Source: Bacteroidales bacterium | GTDB lineage: Bacteria > Bacillota > Clostridia > Lachnospirales > Lachnospiraceae | DNA: 64,000 bases | Assembly: GCA_023664535.1 (NCBI GenBank) | Contig: JAMPFJ010000006.1 | Span: 1 to 64,000, forward strand | Reading direction: 5' to 3' | Shown here: one piece after another, positions 7,692 to 19,060 of the stretch | Layout: each line of letters starts with the position of its first letter | Position numbering within the stretch: the first letter of the stretch is position 1 | Translations under genes and position numbers: made by a program | Notes under the pieces: model-generated | Databases searched by the model: none | What the model was told of the DNA's origin: nothing | What the model saw: only the letters and a program-made list of their open reading frames with translations

Positions 7692-9191
7692 ATGAATTTA
7701 AGACCAGAAGAGATTAGTTCTGTAATCAAAGAACAGATTAAGAATTATTCTAAGGAATTAGAAACCTCCGAAGTTGGTACGGTTATTCAGGTAGCAGACG
7801 GAATTGCCCGTGTGCATGGTCTGGAAAAGGCAATGCAGGGCGAGTTGTTAGAGTTCCCCGGGGAAGTTTACGGAATGGTAATGAACCTGGAGGAGGATAA
7901 CGTAGGCGCCGTTTTATTAGGTGCGAATAAAAACATCAACGAAGGAGATACCGTTAAGACCACCGGAAGAGTGGTTGAGGTTCCGGTTGGCGATGCGATG
8001 CTGGGACGTGTTGTCAATGCATTGGGTCAGCCGATTGACGGTAAGGGACCAATCAGTACGAGTAAGACCAGACCGATAGAGAGAGTGGCATCCGGTGTTA
8101 TTTCCCGTAAGTCGGTGGATACGCCGCTGCAAACCGGTATTAAAGCGATTGACGCCATGGTTCCAATCGGAAGAGGACAAAGAGAGTTGATTATCGGCGA
8201 CCGTCAGACAGGTAAGACGGCGATTGCCATTGACACGATTATCAATCAGAAGGGACAGGGAGTAAACTGTATTTACGTTGCCATCGGGCAGAAGGCTTCT
8301 ACCGTTGCCAACATCGTAAAATCATTGACTGAGTACGGGGCAATGGATTATACCACCGTTGTGGCTTCCACGGCTTCCGAGCTTGCACCGCTTCAGTACA
8401 TTGCGCCTTATGCGGGATGTGCGATTGGTGAGGAGTGGATGGAAAGCGGAAAGGACGTATTGGTTATTTATGATGATTTGAGTAAGCATGCGACGGCTTA
8501 TCGTACACTTTCCCTGCTGTTACGTAGACCGCCGGGACGTGAGGCGTACCCCGGTGATGTATTCTATTTACATTCCAGACTGCTGGAAAGGGCGGCAAAG
8601 TTAAATGATGAACTGGGAGGCGGTTCGTTAACGGCGCTTCCGATTATTGAAACCCAGGCAGGCGACGTTTCTGCTTATATTCCGACAAACGTTATTTCCA
8701 TTACTGACGGACAGATTTATCTGGAGACAGAGATGTTTAATTCCGGTTTCCGTCCGGCGATTAATGCGGGTCTTTCGGTATCCCGTGTTGGTGGTGCGGC
8801 GCAGATTGGCGCAATGAAGAAGATTGCAGCGCCGATTCGTACCGAGCTGGCACAGTACAGAGAGCTTGCGGCATTCTCCCAGTTTGGCTCAGAATTGGAT
8901 GCGGATACCAAAGAGCGTCTGGCACAGGGTGAGCGAATCAAGGAAATGCTTAAACAGCCGCAGTATAAGCCGATGCCGGTTGAAAAGCAGGTTGTCATTA
9001 TCTATGCGGCAACAAAGCGTTATCTGTTAGACGTTCCGGTGGATGAGGTTCTTGACTTTGAGAAGGGACTGTTTGAGTATGTGGATACCCAGTATCCGGA
9101 GATTTTCAGCAAGATTCGTGAGGAAAAGAAACTGACGCCGGAGATTGAAGAGCTGCTTGACAAGGCTATCACCGCTTACAAGGAGCAGTAA
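7692..9191 (+). CDS. atpA: F-type ATP synthase subunit alpha
   Basis: The non-catalytic nucleotide-binding subunit of F1, 499 aa as usual. Walker A is GDRQTGKT (169-176). The alpha signature region [17 protein letters not shown] is present, as is the beta-barrel N-terminus [17 protein letters not shown]. The start is ATG 7692, behind a GAGAGAAGGTG site. Confidence 0.98.
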   Translation: MNLRPEEISSVIKEQIKNYSKELETSEVGTVIQVADGIARVHGLEKAMQGELLEFPGEVYGMVMNLEEDNVGAVLLGANKNINEGDTVKTTGRVVEVPVGDAMLGRVVNALGQPIDGKGPISTSKTRPIERVASGVISRKSVDTPLQTGIKAIDAMVPIGRGQRELIIGDRQTGKTAIAIDTIINQKGQGVNCIYVAIGQKASTVANIVKSLTEYGAMDYTTVVASTASELAPLQYIAPYAGCAIGEEWMESGKDVLVIYDDLSKHATAYRTLSLLLRRPPGREAYPGDVFYLHSRLLERAAKLNDELGGGSLTALPIIETQAGDVSAYIPTNVISITDGQIYLETEMFNSGFRPAINAGLSVSRVGGAAQIGAMKKIAAPIRTELAQYRELAAFSQFGSELDADTKERLAQGERIKEMLKQPQYKPMPVEKQVVIIYAATKRYLLDVPVDEVLDFEKGLFEYVDTQYPEIFSKIREEKKLTPEIEELLDKAITAYKEQ

Positions 9192-9226
9192 TGCAAAATT
9201 ATAAGAAGAGAAAGAGGTGATATGTC

Positions 9227-10084
9227 TTGGCATCCATGAGAGATATAAAAAGACGTAGGGACAGCGTTGCCAGTACGGGGCAGATAACCAAGGCAATGAA
9301 GCTGGTTTCTACGGTTAAGCTTCAAAAAGCAAAAGCCAGGGCAGAGAGTAATAAGCCTTATTTTACAATGTTGTATGACACAATGTGTTCCATTCTTGCC
9401 AGGTCGGGAGGAATTGAGCACCGTTATCTGACGGCGGGAGCTTCCAGCCGGAAGGCGGTGATTGCCATTACCTCAAACAGGGGTCTTGCAGGCGGATATA
9501 ATAACAACATTGTAAAAGAAGTCATGGCGGAATTTACTCCGGAGGAAGTGGATATCTATGCGCTTGGTAAGAAAGGCCTGGAGAGCCTGTCCAGAAGAGG
9601 TTATCATATTGCGGAGGATTATTCCGAGGTAATGAATGAGCCGCTTTATGGGGATGCAATCCATATCGGCAAAAATGTACTTGCCTCCTATGAAAACGGA
9701 GAGGTGGGAGAAATTTATCTTGCCTATACCAGTTTCAAGAATACGGTGGTGCAGGAGCCGAAGCTGATTAAGCTTTTGCCTGTGGATATCAATGAGATTA
9801 TGCAGGATGTAGAGATTGATGTGCTTACTCCGATGAATTTTGAACCCGAGGCTGATGAAGCATTGGATATGATTATTCCAAAGTATATAAATAATATATT
9901 ATACGGCGCATTTATTGAGGCGATTGCCAGTGAAAACGGCGCCCGTATGCAGGCAATGGATTCTGCGACAAAGAATGCAGATGACATGATTGCTGATTTG
10001 TCCTTAAAATACAACCGTGCAAGGCAGAGCTCGATTACACAGGAGCTTACCGAGATTATTGCCGGCGCCGAGGCCATTTCCTAG
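9227..10084 (+). CDS. atpG: F-type ATP synthase subunit gamma
   Basis: The central rotor shaft. The 285-aa protein has the conserved N-terminal helix MRDIKRRRDSVASTGQITKAMKLVSTVKLQKA and the C-terminal helix ending NRARQSSITQELTEIIAGAEAI. The start is TTG 9227 (AAAGAGGTGA upstream), encoding MASMRDIKRR, the usual form of this N-terminus. The gap to atpD is unusually long (273 bp) because a palindromic element is inserted there. Confidence 0.96.
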   Translation: MASMRDIKRRRDSVASTGQITKAMKLVSTVKLQKAKARAESNKPYFTMLYDTMCSILARSGGIEHRYLTAGASSRKAVIAITSNRGLAGGYNNNIVKEVMAEFTPEEVDIYALGKKGLESLSRRGYHIAEDYSEVMNEPLYGDAIHIGKNVLASYENGEVGEIYLAYTSFKNTVVQEPKLIKLLPVDINEIMQDVEIDVLTPMNFEPEADEALDMIIPKYINNILYGAFIEAIASENGARMQAMDSATKNADDMIADLSLKYNRARQSSITQELTEIIAGAEAIS

Positions 10085-10127
10085 CGGCGGAGGCGGCGTG
10101 AAAATAAGGATTGAAATCATTCAAAAT

Positions 10128-10325
10128 AGGTAATTGCGAAACATAAGTTTTGCAAACGTCCGTTGTATAATATAGACAAATCAACACAGGTACGCTTTCG
10201 CTGCTTGTCGCACGCAATGGTGCTAAGCTCGAAAATACCTCGCTAAGCACCAGCGGCTCCAAAGCACCTGTTTATGATATTGTCTATATTGTACAACTGG
10301 GTTTTGAGGAGTTTCGCAATTACCT
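10128..10325. mobile_element. Palindromic MITE-like element, copy A (between atpG and atpD)
   Basis: A 198-bp element bounded by perfect 15-bp terminal inverted repeats AGGTAATTGCGAAAC. Second-tier inverted segments (TTGTATAATATAGACAA and TTGTCTATATTGTACAA) lie further in. The centre has a stem-loop: TGGTGCT (10218-10224) with AGCACCA (10446 is not involved; the partner is 10246-10252), inner stem AGC/GCT and a 13-nt loop starting TCGAAAA. The flanks, AATCATTCAAAAT and AATATTCAAAAAAT, look like a decayed target duplication. It has no transposase. It is nearly identical to copy B at 54865, except for a 6-bp difference near the right end. Confidence 0.85.
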
Positions 10326-10345
10326 AATATTCAAAAAATAAGTAA

Positions 10346-11749
<1,404 letters not shown>

Positions 11750-11778
11750 TTACTATTGGACGGTAAAGGAGAATACAC

Positions 11779-12177
11779 ATGGCAGATAGTATGAAATTGA
11801 AAATCGTGGCTCCGGAGCGTATATTTTATGAAGGAGAATCCTCTTTTCTGGAATTTACCACAACGGAGGGCGACATGGGTATCTATCCGAACCATGTCCC
11901 GTTGACGGCAATTATCGCGCCGGGTGTCCTTCGCATTCATGAAGACGATACGGTAAAGGAAGCCGCGTTGATGTCCGGTTTTATACAGATTCTTCAGGAT
12001 TCGGTAACGATTCTCGCAGAGAGTGTGGAATGGCCGGAGGAGATTGATGCGAACCGTGCAAAGGAAGCGGAGATTCGTGCCAGACGAAGAATCGATGAGG
12101 GTTCCGGTATTGATATGAATCGTGCGGAATTGGCGCTGAAGCGGGCGTTGGTTCGTCAGACCTGGGCAAACAGATAA
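11779..12177 (+). CDS. atpC: F-type ATP synthase subunit epsilon
   Basis: The last gene of the operon, 132 aa. The N-terminal beta-sandwich has TTEGDMGIYPNHVPLTAIIAPG, and the C-terminal helical hairpin has EEIDANRAKEAEIRARRRIDEG followed by NRAELALKRALVR. It couples rotation to the F1 head and can inhibit hydrolysis. A strong terminator follows. Confidence 0.96.
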   Translation: MADSMKLKIVAPERIFYEGESSFLEFTTTEGDMGIYPNHVPLTAIIAPGVLRIHEDDTVKEAALMSGFIQILQDSVTILAESVEWPEEIDANRAKEAEIRARRRIDEGSGIDMNRAELALKRALVRQTWANR

Positions 12178-12205
12178 ATCCGCGTTGCCAAATCGGTTGA
12201 CCCGT

Positions 12206-12251
12206 AAAACAGCCGCTGTGTGATTGGAAAAATTGCACAGCGGCTGTTTTT
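12206..12251 (+). terminator. Rho-independent terminator of the atp operon
   Basis: AACAGCCGCTGTG pairs with CACAGCGGCTGTT around a short AT-rich loop, followed by a T-run. Confidence 0.9.
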
Positions 12252-12372
12252 GACGGCAGACTGCCGGCTTTCAATCTTAAGATTTTCTTCATTTTTTTAA
12301 TGGCTATTTCGTAAGGATTTTCCTGTAAAATAGAGGGAAGATAAGAAATTCAATTGAAGATGAGGTGAGAGC

Positions 12373-13080
12373 GTGACCATATTAGTTTGTGACGACGACA
12401 GAGAAATCGTGGAGGCAATTTCCATTTATTTAAAACAGGAAGGCTATAAGGTAATTTCGGCATACAACGGAAGAGAAGCGTTAGCGGTAATGAAGGAGGA
12501 GAACATCCATCTGATTATTCTGGATATTATGATGCCGGAGCTGGACGGGATTCATGCGCTGCTGAAGCTTCGGGAAAGCAGCTCAATTCCGGTAATTCTG
12601 CTATCCGCAAAATCCGAAGACGCAGATAAGATTCTCGGATTGAATGTAGGTGCGGATGACTATGTGACGAAGCCCTTTAATCCCCTTGAGCTGGTGGCAA
12701 GGGTGAAATCCCAGCTTAGAAGATATACCAAGCTTGGCGGTATGGAGACGGAAAATGCCAATCTTTTGGTAAACGGCTCCATTGCGCTGGATAAGGAGAA
12801 AAAGACGGTAACCGTGGACGGTGAATATGTAAAGCTGACGCCGACGGAGTTTAAGATACTGGAGCTTTTGATGGAAAACCTGGGAATGGTATTTTCTTCT
12901 GCGCAGATTTACGAGCGAATCTGGGGGGAGGACGCTTATGCGACGGATAACATTGTATCGGTACATATCCGCCGCATACGGGAAAAAATAGAGATTGACC
13001 CGAAAAATCCCGATTATGTAAAGGTGATGTGGGGAGTCGGCTATCGGATGGAGAAAAAGGAGAGGGGCGCCTATGAGTGA
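12373..13080 (+). CDS. OmpR/PhoB-family response regulator
   Basis: A 235-aa two-domain regulator. The receiver has the acidic pair in LVCDDDRE, phosphoacceptor D51 in ILDIMMPELDG, the Thr/Ser in ILLSAK and Lys in YVTKPF. The C-terminal winged helix has VKLTPTEFKILELLMENLGMVFS and the recognition helix NIVSVHIRRIREKIE. The start is GTG 12373 behind GAGGTGAG. It overlaps the kinase gene by 8 bp, so the two form an operon. The domain style resembles VanR-like regulators of cell-envelope functions, but the target is unknown. Confidence 0.93.
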   Translation: MTILVCDDDREIVEAISIYLKQEGYKVISAYNGREALAVMKEENIHLIILDIMMPELDGIHALLKLRESSSIPVILLSAKSEDADKILGLNVGADDYVTKPFNPLELVARVKSQLRRYTKLGGMETENANLLVNGSIALDKEKKTVTVDGEYVKLTPTEFKILELLMENLGMVFSSAQIYERIWGEDAYATDNIVSVHIRRIREKIEIDPKNPDYVKVMWGVGYRMEKKERGAYE

Positions 13081-15865
13081 GGGTAAGAGGAGAAGAAAAT
13101 GGTCATATTCCGTATCGGGAAAGGTGGTCAGAGGCTTTGCCTGCATGCTGACCTTCTGCATTTTTATTGCCGGGCTGGCATTTTTGCTCTATGGGTTCTG
13201 GCAATATGGCATACATCCGGCAGAAAAACCGGAACAGAATTATTTTGCTACGATGGATTATCAGACGGAAATTGCCAATGAGATAAGCCGGCTGGTGACG
13301 GAGCTTTCCACGGTATATGATATGGAGGTGGGGAAGTGCTTTTCCATTACCACTGCGGCCTCCGGGGTAACTGCGCAATACGATATTACTGGTATTACGA
13401 CGGACTATTTTCAACAGGGAAGAAGCATGGATGCGATTATGGAGAATCTGGCAAGCTACAGGCTTGACGGCGATTACAGCCAGACATATGATTTTACGGA
13501 TTATGCGGAAAGCCTTGCCTATGTTGAGAAAAATCGGTCGCAGAACAGCTATCTGTATTTTAATGGCGATATGTTCAAGAAGCTGTTTACCAGCAATGGT
13601 GTGCTAAATACCAATTACCGCTTCTCCGAAGCGTTTTCGCCACTCTCTTATTTTGTCTTTGATTATGGAAATGGAGATTTGATGGAGCAGCTTGTTAAAC
13701 AGGGGGGAATGTTGGAAGCAGCCCCTGTAGGGAGCAAGCTTCTTCCGGAGAATAGGGAATTCTGGTTTGCTAAGAACAAAAAATATGATTTAACTATGGT
13801 TGATTATGCGGTATATGATGAGCAGGCTAATATATATTATTCGCCGAGGGATGATTATTTTCCGGCGATGCAGCAGTATGTTTACCGTGTTGAGGATTTG
13901 CAGAGAGTGATAGAAGACAATGGATATACGGAGGACAGCTTGAACAGTCTGGTTCTGCCGCTGTTAAAAAGTGAAAATGTGGACATTTCCGAAGTGTTGA
14001 GCGATATGCAGCTGCGGTATAGGGACTGCCTACAGGCATTGGAGAAAAGAGAGGACAGCGGATTTTACTACCTGTTCCGCAGCAGACAGTATATCCGTAA
14101 AAATGTAGAGAGTGAAAAAGAGATTACAGGACTGGATTATGCGTGGAGAGTGGCGGGTTCGCAGATTAATTCTAATTCCCTGAAGCGGAATATTTCCGTC
14201 CGGGATATAGACGAGCTGTTATGTGCCGACCAGATTAGAAGCTCGATTCAAAACCTGCCGGAAAATATGCTGTTATATTTCGGAATGGATACGGAGAAAA
14301 TGAACGGGCAGGAAACCAGTCAGTTGATGCTTCGCTGCCGGAATTATCAAAGGATAGCGGCGGGGATGCAGCCGGCACAGGTAATAACAGCGGCGGCATT
14401 TATTCTGCTGCTGCTTCAGGCAGCATGGCTGATTCACACGACCGGAAAAAGGGATGCAGGCGACAGGGAAATCCAGTTGAACCGGTATGATAAGCTGGGG
14501 ACAGAGCTTTGGCTTATTCTTTATATCCTGCCAGCCGGGGCAGAGTATTTGTTTTTGTCCAGCGTTTATTTTAACAGGGATATTGAGACAACAGAAATGA
14601 TAAGGATGGGGGTTTTGTCGGCACTGCCCTTTGGCACTGCGTTTATGCTGTTAACCCTGAGCCTGGTGAGAAGGGTTAAGGCGCATAATTTAAAAGAACG
14701 GCTGCTGATTGTCCGAGCTGCAAAGCGCATGCGGGAAGCAGAGGAGGCTTCTGACAGTAATGAGCCAGAGCGGGGCGGATTTCTTCGCCGAATCCAAAGG
14801 GCATTTGCTGCCTGCTGCCGTTTTTTTGAAAAGCAGAAGGGAACAAATAAGTTACTGGCAGTAACGGCGGTGTATATACTGTTAAACGGGGTTTTTGTTG
14901 TCAAGGCGAGAAGAGCCGGAATTACTTCTTCCATCAGGGGGATTTACGCATTGTTTGCCGTCCTGCAGGCAGTGGCAGTATATGTGATTTTGCATGTAGT
15001 CCGGGATATTAACCGGCTGATTCAGGGCGTCCGGGAAATTACCAGGGGGGATTTGGATTATAAGGTGAAGATTGACCGGAAGACCAGTCCCTTCGGGGAG
15101 CTTGCAGACGGAATTAACCATATCGGGGACGGGTTAAAGGCGGCAGTGGAAACCTCCCTTAAGGATGAGCGGATGAAAACGGAGCTGATTACCAATGTAT
15201 CCCATGATTTGAAAACGCCGCTTACTTCTATTATCAATTATATCAATTTGCTGAAAACCGAGGAAATGCCGACCCCGGAGGCGGAGCATTATGTGGAGGT
15301 GCTCGACGGTAAGGCACAGCGCTTAAGGCAGTTGACAGAGGATTTGGTGGAGGCGGCAAAGGCGACCTCAGGCAACATCGAACTGGAAAAAATGCCGCTG
15401 GCATTCGATGAGCTGATGAAGCAGGCATTGGGAGAATTTGAGGATAAATTTGAAAAGAAAAATCTGACGGTGATTACCCGTTTTCCGGAGCAGCCGGCGA
15501 TGGTGCTGGCGGACGGGAGAAGAATGTACCGTATTCTGGAAAATATTTTACAAAACGTATACAAGTATGCACTGGAGGGAACCAGGGTTTATGCCGATTT
15601 ATTTAATGAGAAAGGGACAATTACGTTTACGTTAAAAAATATTTCCTCCGCGCCGCTAAATATCAGTCCGGAAGAGCTGATGGAGAGGTTCACCAGGGGA
15701 GATTCGGCAAGAAGTACGGAGGGAAGCGGGCTTGGTCTTTCCATTGCCAGAGATTTGACGAGACTACAGGAAGGAAGCTTCGAAATTTGGCTGGACGGGG
15801 ATTTGTTTAAGGTGGTTATTACTTTTCCGGAGCTTAAGGAAGAGGAAGCCGGAAAAGAAGAGTAA
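13073..15865 (+). CDS. Membrane sensor histidine kinase (930 aa)
   Basis: The partner of the preceding regulator. It has an N-terminal membrane helix (about 23-47), then a very large extracytoplasmic region (about 50-430) with no domain I recognise, followed by several more membrane helices (about 434-452, 480-500, 510-535, 600-615 and 630-650). Then come a HAMP-like stretch (REITRGDLDYKVKIDRK), a HisKA domain with H711 in VSHDLKTPLTSI, and a HATPase with NILQNVYKYA (N box) and GSGLGLSIA (G box). The size and multiple helices are unusual for a classical kinase and suggest a membrane-sensing role. The signal is unknown. Confidence 0.9.
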   Translation: MSEGKRRRKWSYSVSGKVVRGFACMLTFCIFIAGLAFLLYGFWQYGIHPAEKPEQNYFATMDYQTEIANEISRLVTELSTVYDMEVGKCFSITTAASGVTAQYDITGITTDYFQQGRSMDAIMENLASYRLDGDYSQTYDFTDYAESLAYVEKNRSQNSYLYFNGDMFKKLFTSNGVLNTNYRFSEAFSPLSYFVFDYGNGDLMEQLVKQGGMLEAAPVGSKLLPENREFWFAKNKKYDLTMVDYAVYDEQANIYYSPRDDYFPAMQQYVYRVEDLQRVIEDNGYTEDSLNSLVLPLLKSENVDISEVLSDMQLRYRDCLQALEKREDSGFYYLFRSRQYIRKNVESEKEITGLDYAWRVAGSQINSNSLKRNISVRDIDELLCADQIRSSIQNLPENMLLYFGMDTEKMNGQETSQLMLRCRNYQRIAAGMQPAQVITAAAFILLLLQAAWLIHTTGKRDAGDREIQLNRYDKLGTELWLILYILPAGAEYLFLSSVYFNRDIETTEMIRMGVLSALPFGTAFMLLTLSLVRRVKAHNLKERLLIVRAAKRMREAEEASDSNEPERGGFLRRIQRAFAACCRFFEKQKGTNKLLAVTAVYILLNGVFVVKARRAGITSSIRGIYALFAVLQAVAVYVILHVVRDINRLIQGVREITRGDLDYKVKIDRKTSPFGELADGINHIGDGLKAAVETSLKDERMKTELITNVSHDLKTPLTSIINYINLLKTEEMPTPEAEHYVEVLDGKAQRLRQLTEDLVEAAKATSGNIELEKMPLAFDELMKQALGEFEDKFEKKNLTVITRFPEQPAMVLADGRRMYRILENILQNVYKYALEGTRVYADLFNEKGTITFTLKNISSAPLNISPEELMERFTRGDSARSTEGSGLGLSIARDLTRLQEGSFEIWLDGDLFKVVITFPELKEEEAGKEE

Positions 15866-15955
15866 AAAATATCCCTGCCCGGGATTAGTATACATAAATT
15901 ATGCATTTGCGTCATATAATTATTTTTGGATGATTACAGGAACGGAGGTTTGCAT

Positions 15956-16807
15956 ATGAAGGTAGGGCTGACCCAGATGGATATTGTCTGGGAGGACAAG
16001 GAAAAAAATATGGCACGGGCAAGAAAATTAATGGAACAGGCTGCAGGACAGGGTGTTGAGCTGCTGGTTTTTCCGGAAATGACGCTGACCGGATTTACCA
16101 TGAATACGAAGCTTGCGGGAGAAGAAATGTTATTTTCACCGACCTTACGTTTTTTCAAGGAAACCTCACGGCAGTATCACATGGCAATGGCATTCGGTTT
16201 TGTGGAGGATTTTGGCGAGGAATATTATAATAAATTGATGATTGTCTCGGAGGGGCGAATCCTTTATGATTATGATAAAATACATCCCTTTAATTACAGT
16301 GAGGAGGGGAAGCATTATATCGGCGGTCATGAGGTGAAGACGGCAATGCTTAAGGATGTATCGGTGTCCGGATTTGTCTGTTATGATTTGCGGTTCCCGG
16401 AAATCTTTCAGGCGGTTTCAGCGCAGTCGGACATGATTTTAGTCATTGCCAACTGGCCGAAGGAGCGGGTTCTTCACTGGGAAACTCTGCTCAGGGCAAG
16501 AGCCATCGAAAACCAGTGTTACCTTATCGGCGTAAACCGAATCGGAAAAGGAAACGGGCTGGAATATGCGGAAAGCTCCATGGCGTTTGACCCCATGGGA
16601 GAACGTCTGACCAAGGCGCACAGCAAGGCGGAGCTGATGATTGTGGATATCCATCCGGAGAAGGTGGCGGAGGCTCGCAGGAGGTTTCCGTTTAAAGAGG
16701 ACCGGCAGGTGGAGTTATATGAGACCTTTTACACCAGAAAAATCACCGACGTGCAGGAGACAGACAAGGTAAGAGCGGGACTGCCGCAGGAAAGCCTTAT
16801 TTCTTAA
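15956..16807 (+). CDS. Nitrilase/omega-amidase family carbon-nitrogen hydrolase
   Basis: A 283-aa amidase with the Glu-Lys-Cys triad of the superfamily: E41 in VFPEMTLTGF, K108 in YDKIHPF and C142 in SGFVCYDLRFPE. The pattern is closest to omega-amidase/Nit2-like enzymes, which hydrolyse alpha-ketoglutaramate or related omega-amides, but the exact substrate cannot be read from sequence. The start at ATG 15956 is chosen because GGAGG (15944-15948) is 7 bases upstream; an in-frame upstream ATG at 15926 lacks this. Confidence 0.88.
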   Translation: MKVGLTQMDIVWEDKEKNMARARKLMEQAAGQGVELLVFPEMTLTGFTMNTKLAGEEMLFSPTLRFFKETSRQYHMAMAFGFVEDFGEEYYNKLMIVSEGRILYDYDKIHPFNYSEEGKHYIGGHEVKTAMLKDVSVSGFVCYDLRFPEIFQAVSAQSDMILVIANWPKERVLHWETLLRARAIENQCYLIGVNRIGKGNGLEYAESSMAFDPMGERLTKAHSKAELMIVDIHPEKVAEARRRFPFKEDRQVELYETFYTRKITDVQETDKVRAGLPQESLIS

Positions 16808-16857
16808 TTCCTCCTGCCGCAGCCCCGTTTTATTCTCGCATACGTAATGAGCCAAGC

Positions 16858-16875
16858 GCACGCATGTATGCGTGC
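16858..16875. repeat. Short perfect-arm palindrome between convergent genes
   Basis: GCACGCAT and ATGCGTGC are separated by two bases, in the gap between the amidase gene and the convergent hemolysin III gene. No T-run follows, so it is at best a weak bidirectional terminator. Confidence 0.5.
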
Positions 16876-16893
16876 ATTTGACGTCTTGACTGG

Positions 16894-17556
16894 CTATGCC
16901 AGATAGTGATAAACCAGGATGAAATGGCATAAGCTTCCCAGCATGACGAAGCAGTGGAACAGCTCGTGATTGCCAAAGTTTTTCCAGTGGAATTTCTTTA
17001 ACAGAGGAAGCTTCAGCGCATAGATGATACCGCCGATGGTATAAATGATACCGCCGGTTAACAGCCACAGGAAGGCGGCGTGGGATAAATTTTTCATGAT
17101 GGAGGAAAATGCAAATACCACCAGCCAGCCCATGACAATGTACATAATGGAGGAAAGCCAGTGAGGGCAGTTAATCCAGCATATTTTAAAGGCTGCGCCA
17201 AGGATGGTAATCGCCCATACCGTTGTCAGAAGCGGGATTCCTACTGATTTAGGGAGCACAATCAGGCAGATTGGCGTATAGGAACCGGCAATCATCACGA
17301 AAATCATGGAGTGGTCAATCTTACGCAACAGGGTATTTACCTTTTCGGAAATGTCAAAGGTATGGTAGACGGTACTGGCTCCGTACAACCCAATCATGCT
17401 GACAATAAAAATGATAAATGCCCCCAGATAGGACTGGTTGTCACCGTGGGCGGCTTTGATGAGCAGCGGAGTCGCCGCTAAGGAAGCGCCGACCATGGCG
17501 ATAAAATGGGTCAGGGCGCTTCCAGGGTCTTTAATCTTTGAAAATCTTGTATTCAT
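16894..17556 (-). CDS. Hemolysin III / PAQR family membrane protein
   Basis: A 220-aa protein with seven predicted helices and the family's histidine and serine motifs: LTHFIAMVG near the N-terminus, SMIGLYGASTVYHTF (helix 2), KIDHSMIFVMIAGSYTP (helix 3) and ELFHCFVMLGSLCHFILVYHY at the C-terminus. PAQR/YqfA-type proteins carry metal-ligand Ser/His/Asp positions and are thought to be membrane hydrolases or to affect membrane fluidity; the cytolysin label is historical. The start MNTRFSKIK follows AGAAAGGTGTG. Confidence 0.9.
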   Translation of the reverse strand: MNTRFSKIKDPGSALTHFIAMVGASLAATPLLIKAAHGDNQSYLGAFIIFIVSMIGLYGASTVYHTFDISEKVNTLLRKIDHSMIFVMIAGSYTPICLIVLPKSVGIPLLTTVWAITILGAAFKICWINCPHWLSSIMYIVMGWLVVFAFSSIMKNLSHAAFLWLLTGGIIYTIGGIIYALKLPLLKKFHWKNFGNHELFHCFVMLGSLCHFILVYHYLA

Positions 17557-17899
17557 AATATCACACCTTTCTACAAGCTTTGTGTCAATAAGTTAAGAAA
17601 AAGTATATTTAACCTTTGTATGTAGTATTGAAAACTATGTGTTGCTGTGTAATTATAATACTACCTGTTTATAGAATATGCAAGTCTTATTTAAAAATAA
17701 TTGGAATTTATGGTAAAAAGATATTGCTGAGGTTGAGACAGATGGTGATTGAATAAAATAAGCAGAAGACTAAGTATTAAAAAAAACATATATGGGTATT
17801 GCAAAAAGAAAAAAATCTGATATAGTAAAGACAGGGAACGGATTTGAACCAATAATCTTATTGTTGTTGCGATGAATGCAAAAGAGGAGATGGTATTTT
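17557..17899. other. AT-rich intergenic region at the edge of the second accessory patch
   Basis: Divergent upstream region of the hemolysin III gene and the Beta-protein gene. Apart from a possible promoter at 17799-17826 reading rightward, I see no gene, strong hairpin or repeat. Confidence 0.5.
17799..17826 (+). promoter_or_regulatory. Possible promoter of the Beta-family gene
   Basis: TTGCAA (17799-17804), 16 bp, TATAGT (17821-17826). Confidence 0.45.
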
Positions 17900-18991
17900 A
17901 TGATATATGTACCGATGCTAAAAACGAGAGACGAGGAATTGAGAGTGTTGAAATCAATGAAGGAATGTTATTCAGATAAAATTATTCCGTTAATCGAAGT
18001 GATTTCTGAACAATACCAGGTAAGATATAAAACGGATGAAAATGGTGAGTTTATTAAAGAAAAACATAAAACGAAGTATCGGAGGGTTAAGTGTATTCCA
18101 ACGGAACAGGATATTATAACTTTACAAAATCTCAACGAAATGGTTGACGGATGTAAGCTGTTTGTTGATTATTTTAGATTTTCGTTAAACAAGTATGGGA
18201 AAAATATAAAGTTTAAAAGTGCAGAGTTATCATTTAACTTAAGCAATAATTATCAATTATATAAACAAAAGGTTTTGTCTGTGCCGCAGTATAAAAATAT
18301 GATTCCGGTTATTTCTGTAAAGCCCGATTTTGATATTTCAAGGGCTGAATTAAAAAGTTTTGTTTCTCAATTACAGGCGGCAACAGAGCAGATGGCATTA
18401 AGAATTACAGAAGAGTGGATAGATACATACAGAGATATTATTTGTGATTTTTTAAGAGAAGAGGATTTTTTACTTTTTGATATTGAAGAGCAGAATCCCG
18501 AATCTAAATTTATGGAAATTGAAGAATTGAATGATTTTGATGCAAAATGTAAAATTGTTTTGTTGAATTCTCCAAGGAAAGCTTCAGTTAGAAATGGCGA
18601 ATATCCGGAGCATGATAAAACTGATTTAATAAATAATTGTGCAAGGGATATTGCAAGTGATTATGGGTTAACGGGATACGGGGATTACTGTGGTTTACGA
18701 GATATGATGCCATTGAATAATAAGTCAAATGGTACTGGGGCAGCCTTAGCGTTACTTTATAATTTTGCAGAAAATGTTTTTTATTCATATTGTAATCATG
18801 ATACAAGCTTAGGAACGCAGGGCTATCGGGATATTATTCCACTAATAATGGAAGACGAGGGGATACTAAATAGTGATGGAGATTGTCCGGGTTACAGGAA
18901 AATAAATCAAATTCCAAACACTGGAACTTGGAATACATGGCATCATATAAATGCGGTGAGATACATTCATCAAACAAGTAAATATTTATAA
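17900..18991 (+). CDS. Beta-protein / sce7725-like family protein
   Basis: A 363-aa soluble protein starting MIYVPMLKTRDEELRVLKSM, followed by KIIPLIEVISE. This is the N-terminal pattern (short strand, Y.P.L+ ... E...L ... I.PliE) I associate with the Beta_protein and sce7725 families. The C-terminal part (GYGDYCGLRD, then ALALLYNFAENVFYSYCNHDTSLGTQGYRDIIPLIM) also fits. The function is unknown. In my recollection, sce7725-type genes occur next to sce7726-type nuclease-like genes, and one of those faces this gene at 19061-19873. The start at 17900 is chosen because AGAGGAG lies just upstream; an ATG at 17876 has no ribosome site. Codon use is AT-rich compared with the core genes. Confidence 0.65.
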   Translation: MIYVPMLKTRDEELRVLKSMKECYSDKIIPLIEVISEQYQVRYKTDENGEFIKEKHKTKYRRVKCIPTEQDIITLQNLNEMVDGCKLFVDYFRFSLNKYGKNIKFKSAELSFNLSNNYQLYKQKVLSVPQYKNMIPVISVKPDFDISRAELKSFVSQLQAATEQMALRITEEWIDTYRDIICDFLREEDFLLFDIEEQNPESKFMEIEELNDFDAKCKIVLLNSPRKASVRNGEYPEHDKTDLINNCARDIASDYGLTGYGDYCGLRDMMPLNNKSNGTGAALALLYNFAENVFYSYCNHDTSLGTQGYRDIIPLIMEDEGILNSDGDCPGYRKINQIPNTGTWNTWHHINAVRYIHQTSKYL

Positions 18992-19060
18992 ATATCATAA
19001 AAGTTAAGTATTATTGGATAATGTTTAACCTTTATTTTTTAGTGAGTGATGTATATGTAA

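Noticed and set aside
10056..10262. Minus-strand 68-codon frame within copy A
   Set aside because: The same peptide frame recurs in copy B only because the element DNA is conserved; no ribosome site, and the frame is broken in copies C and D.
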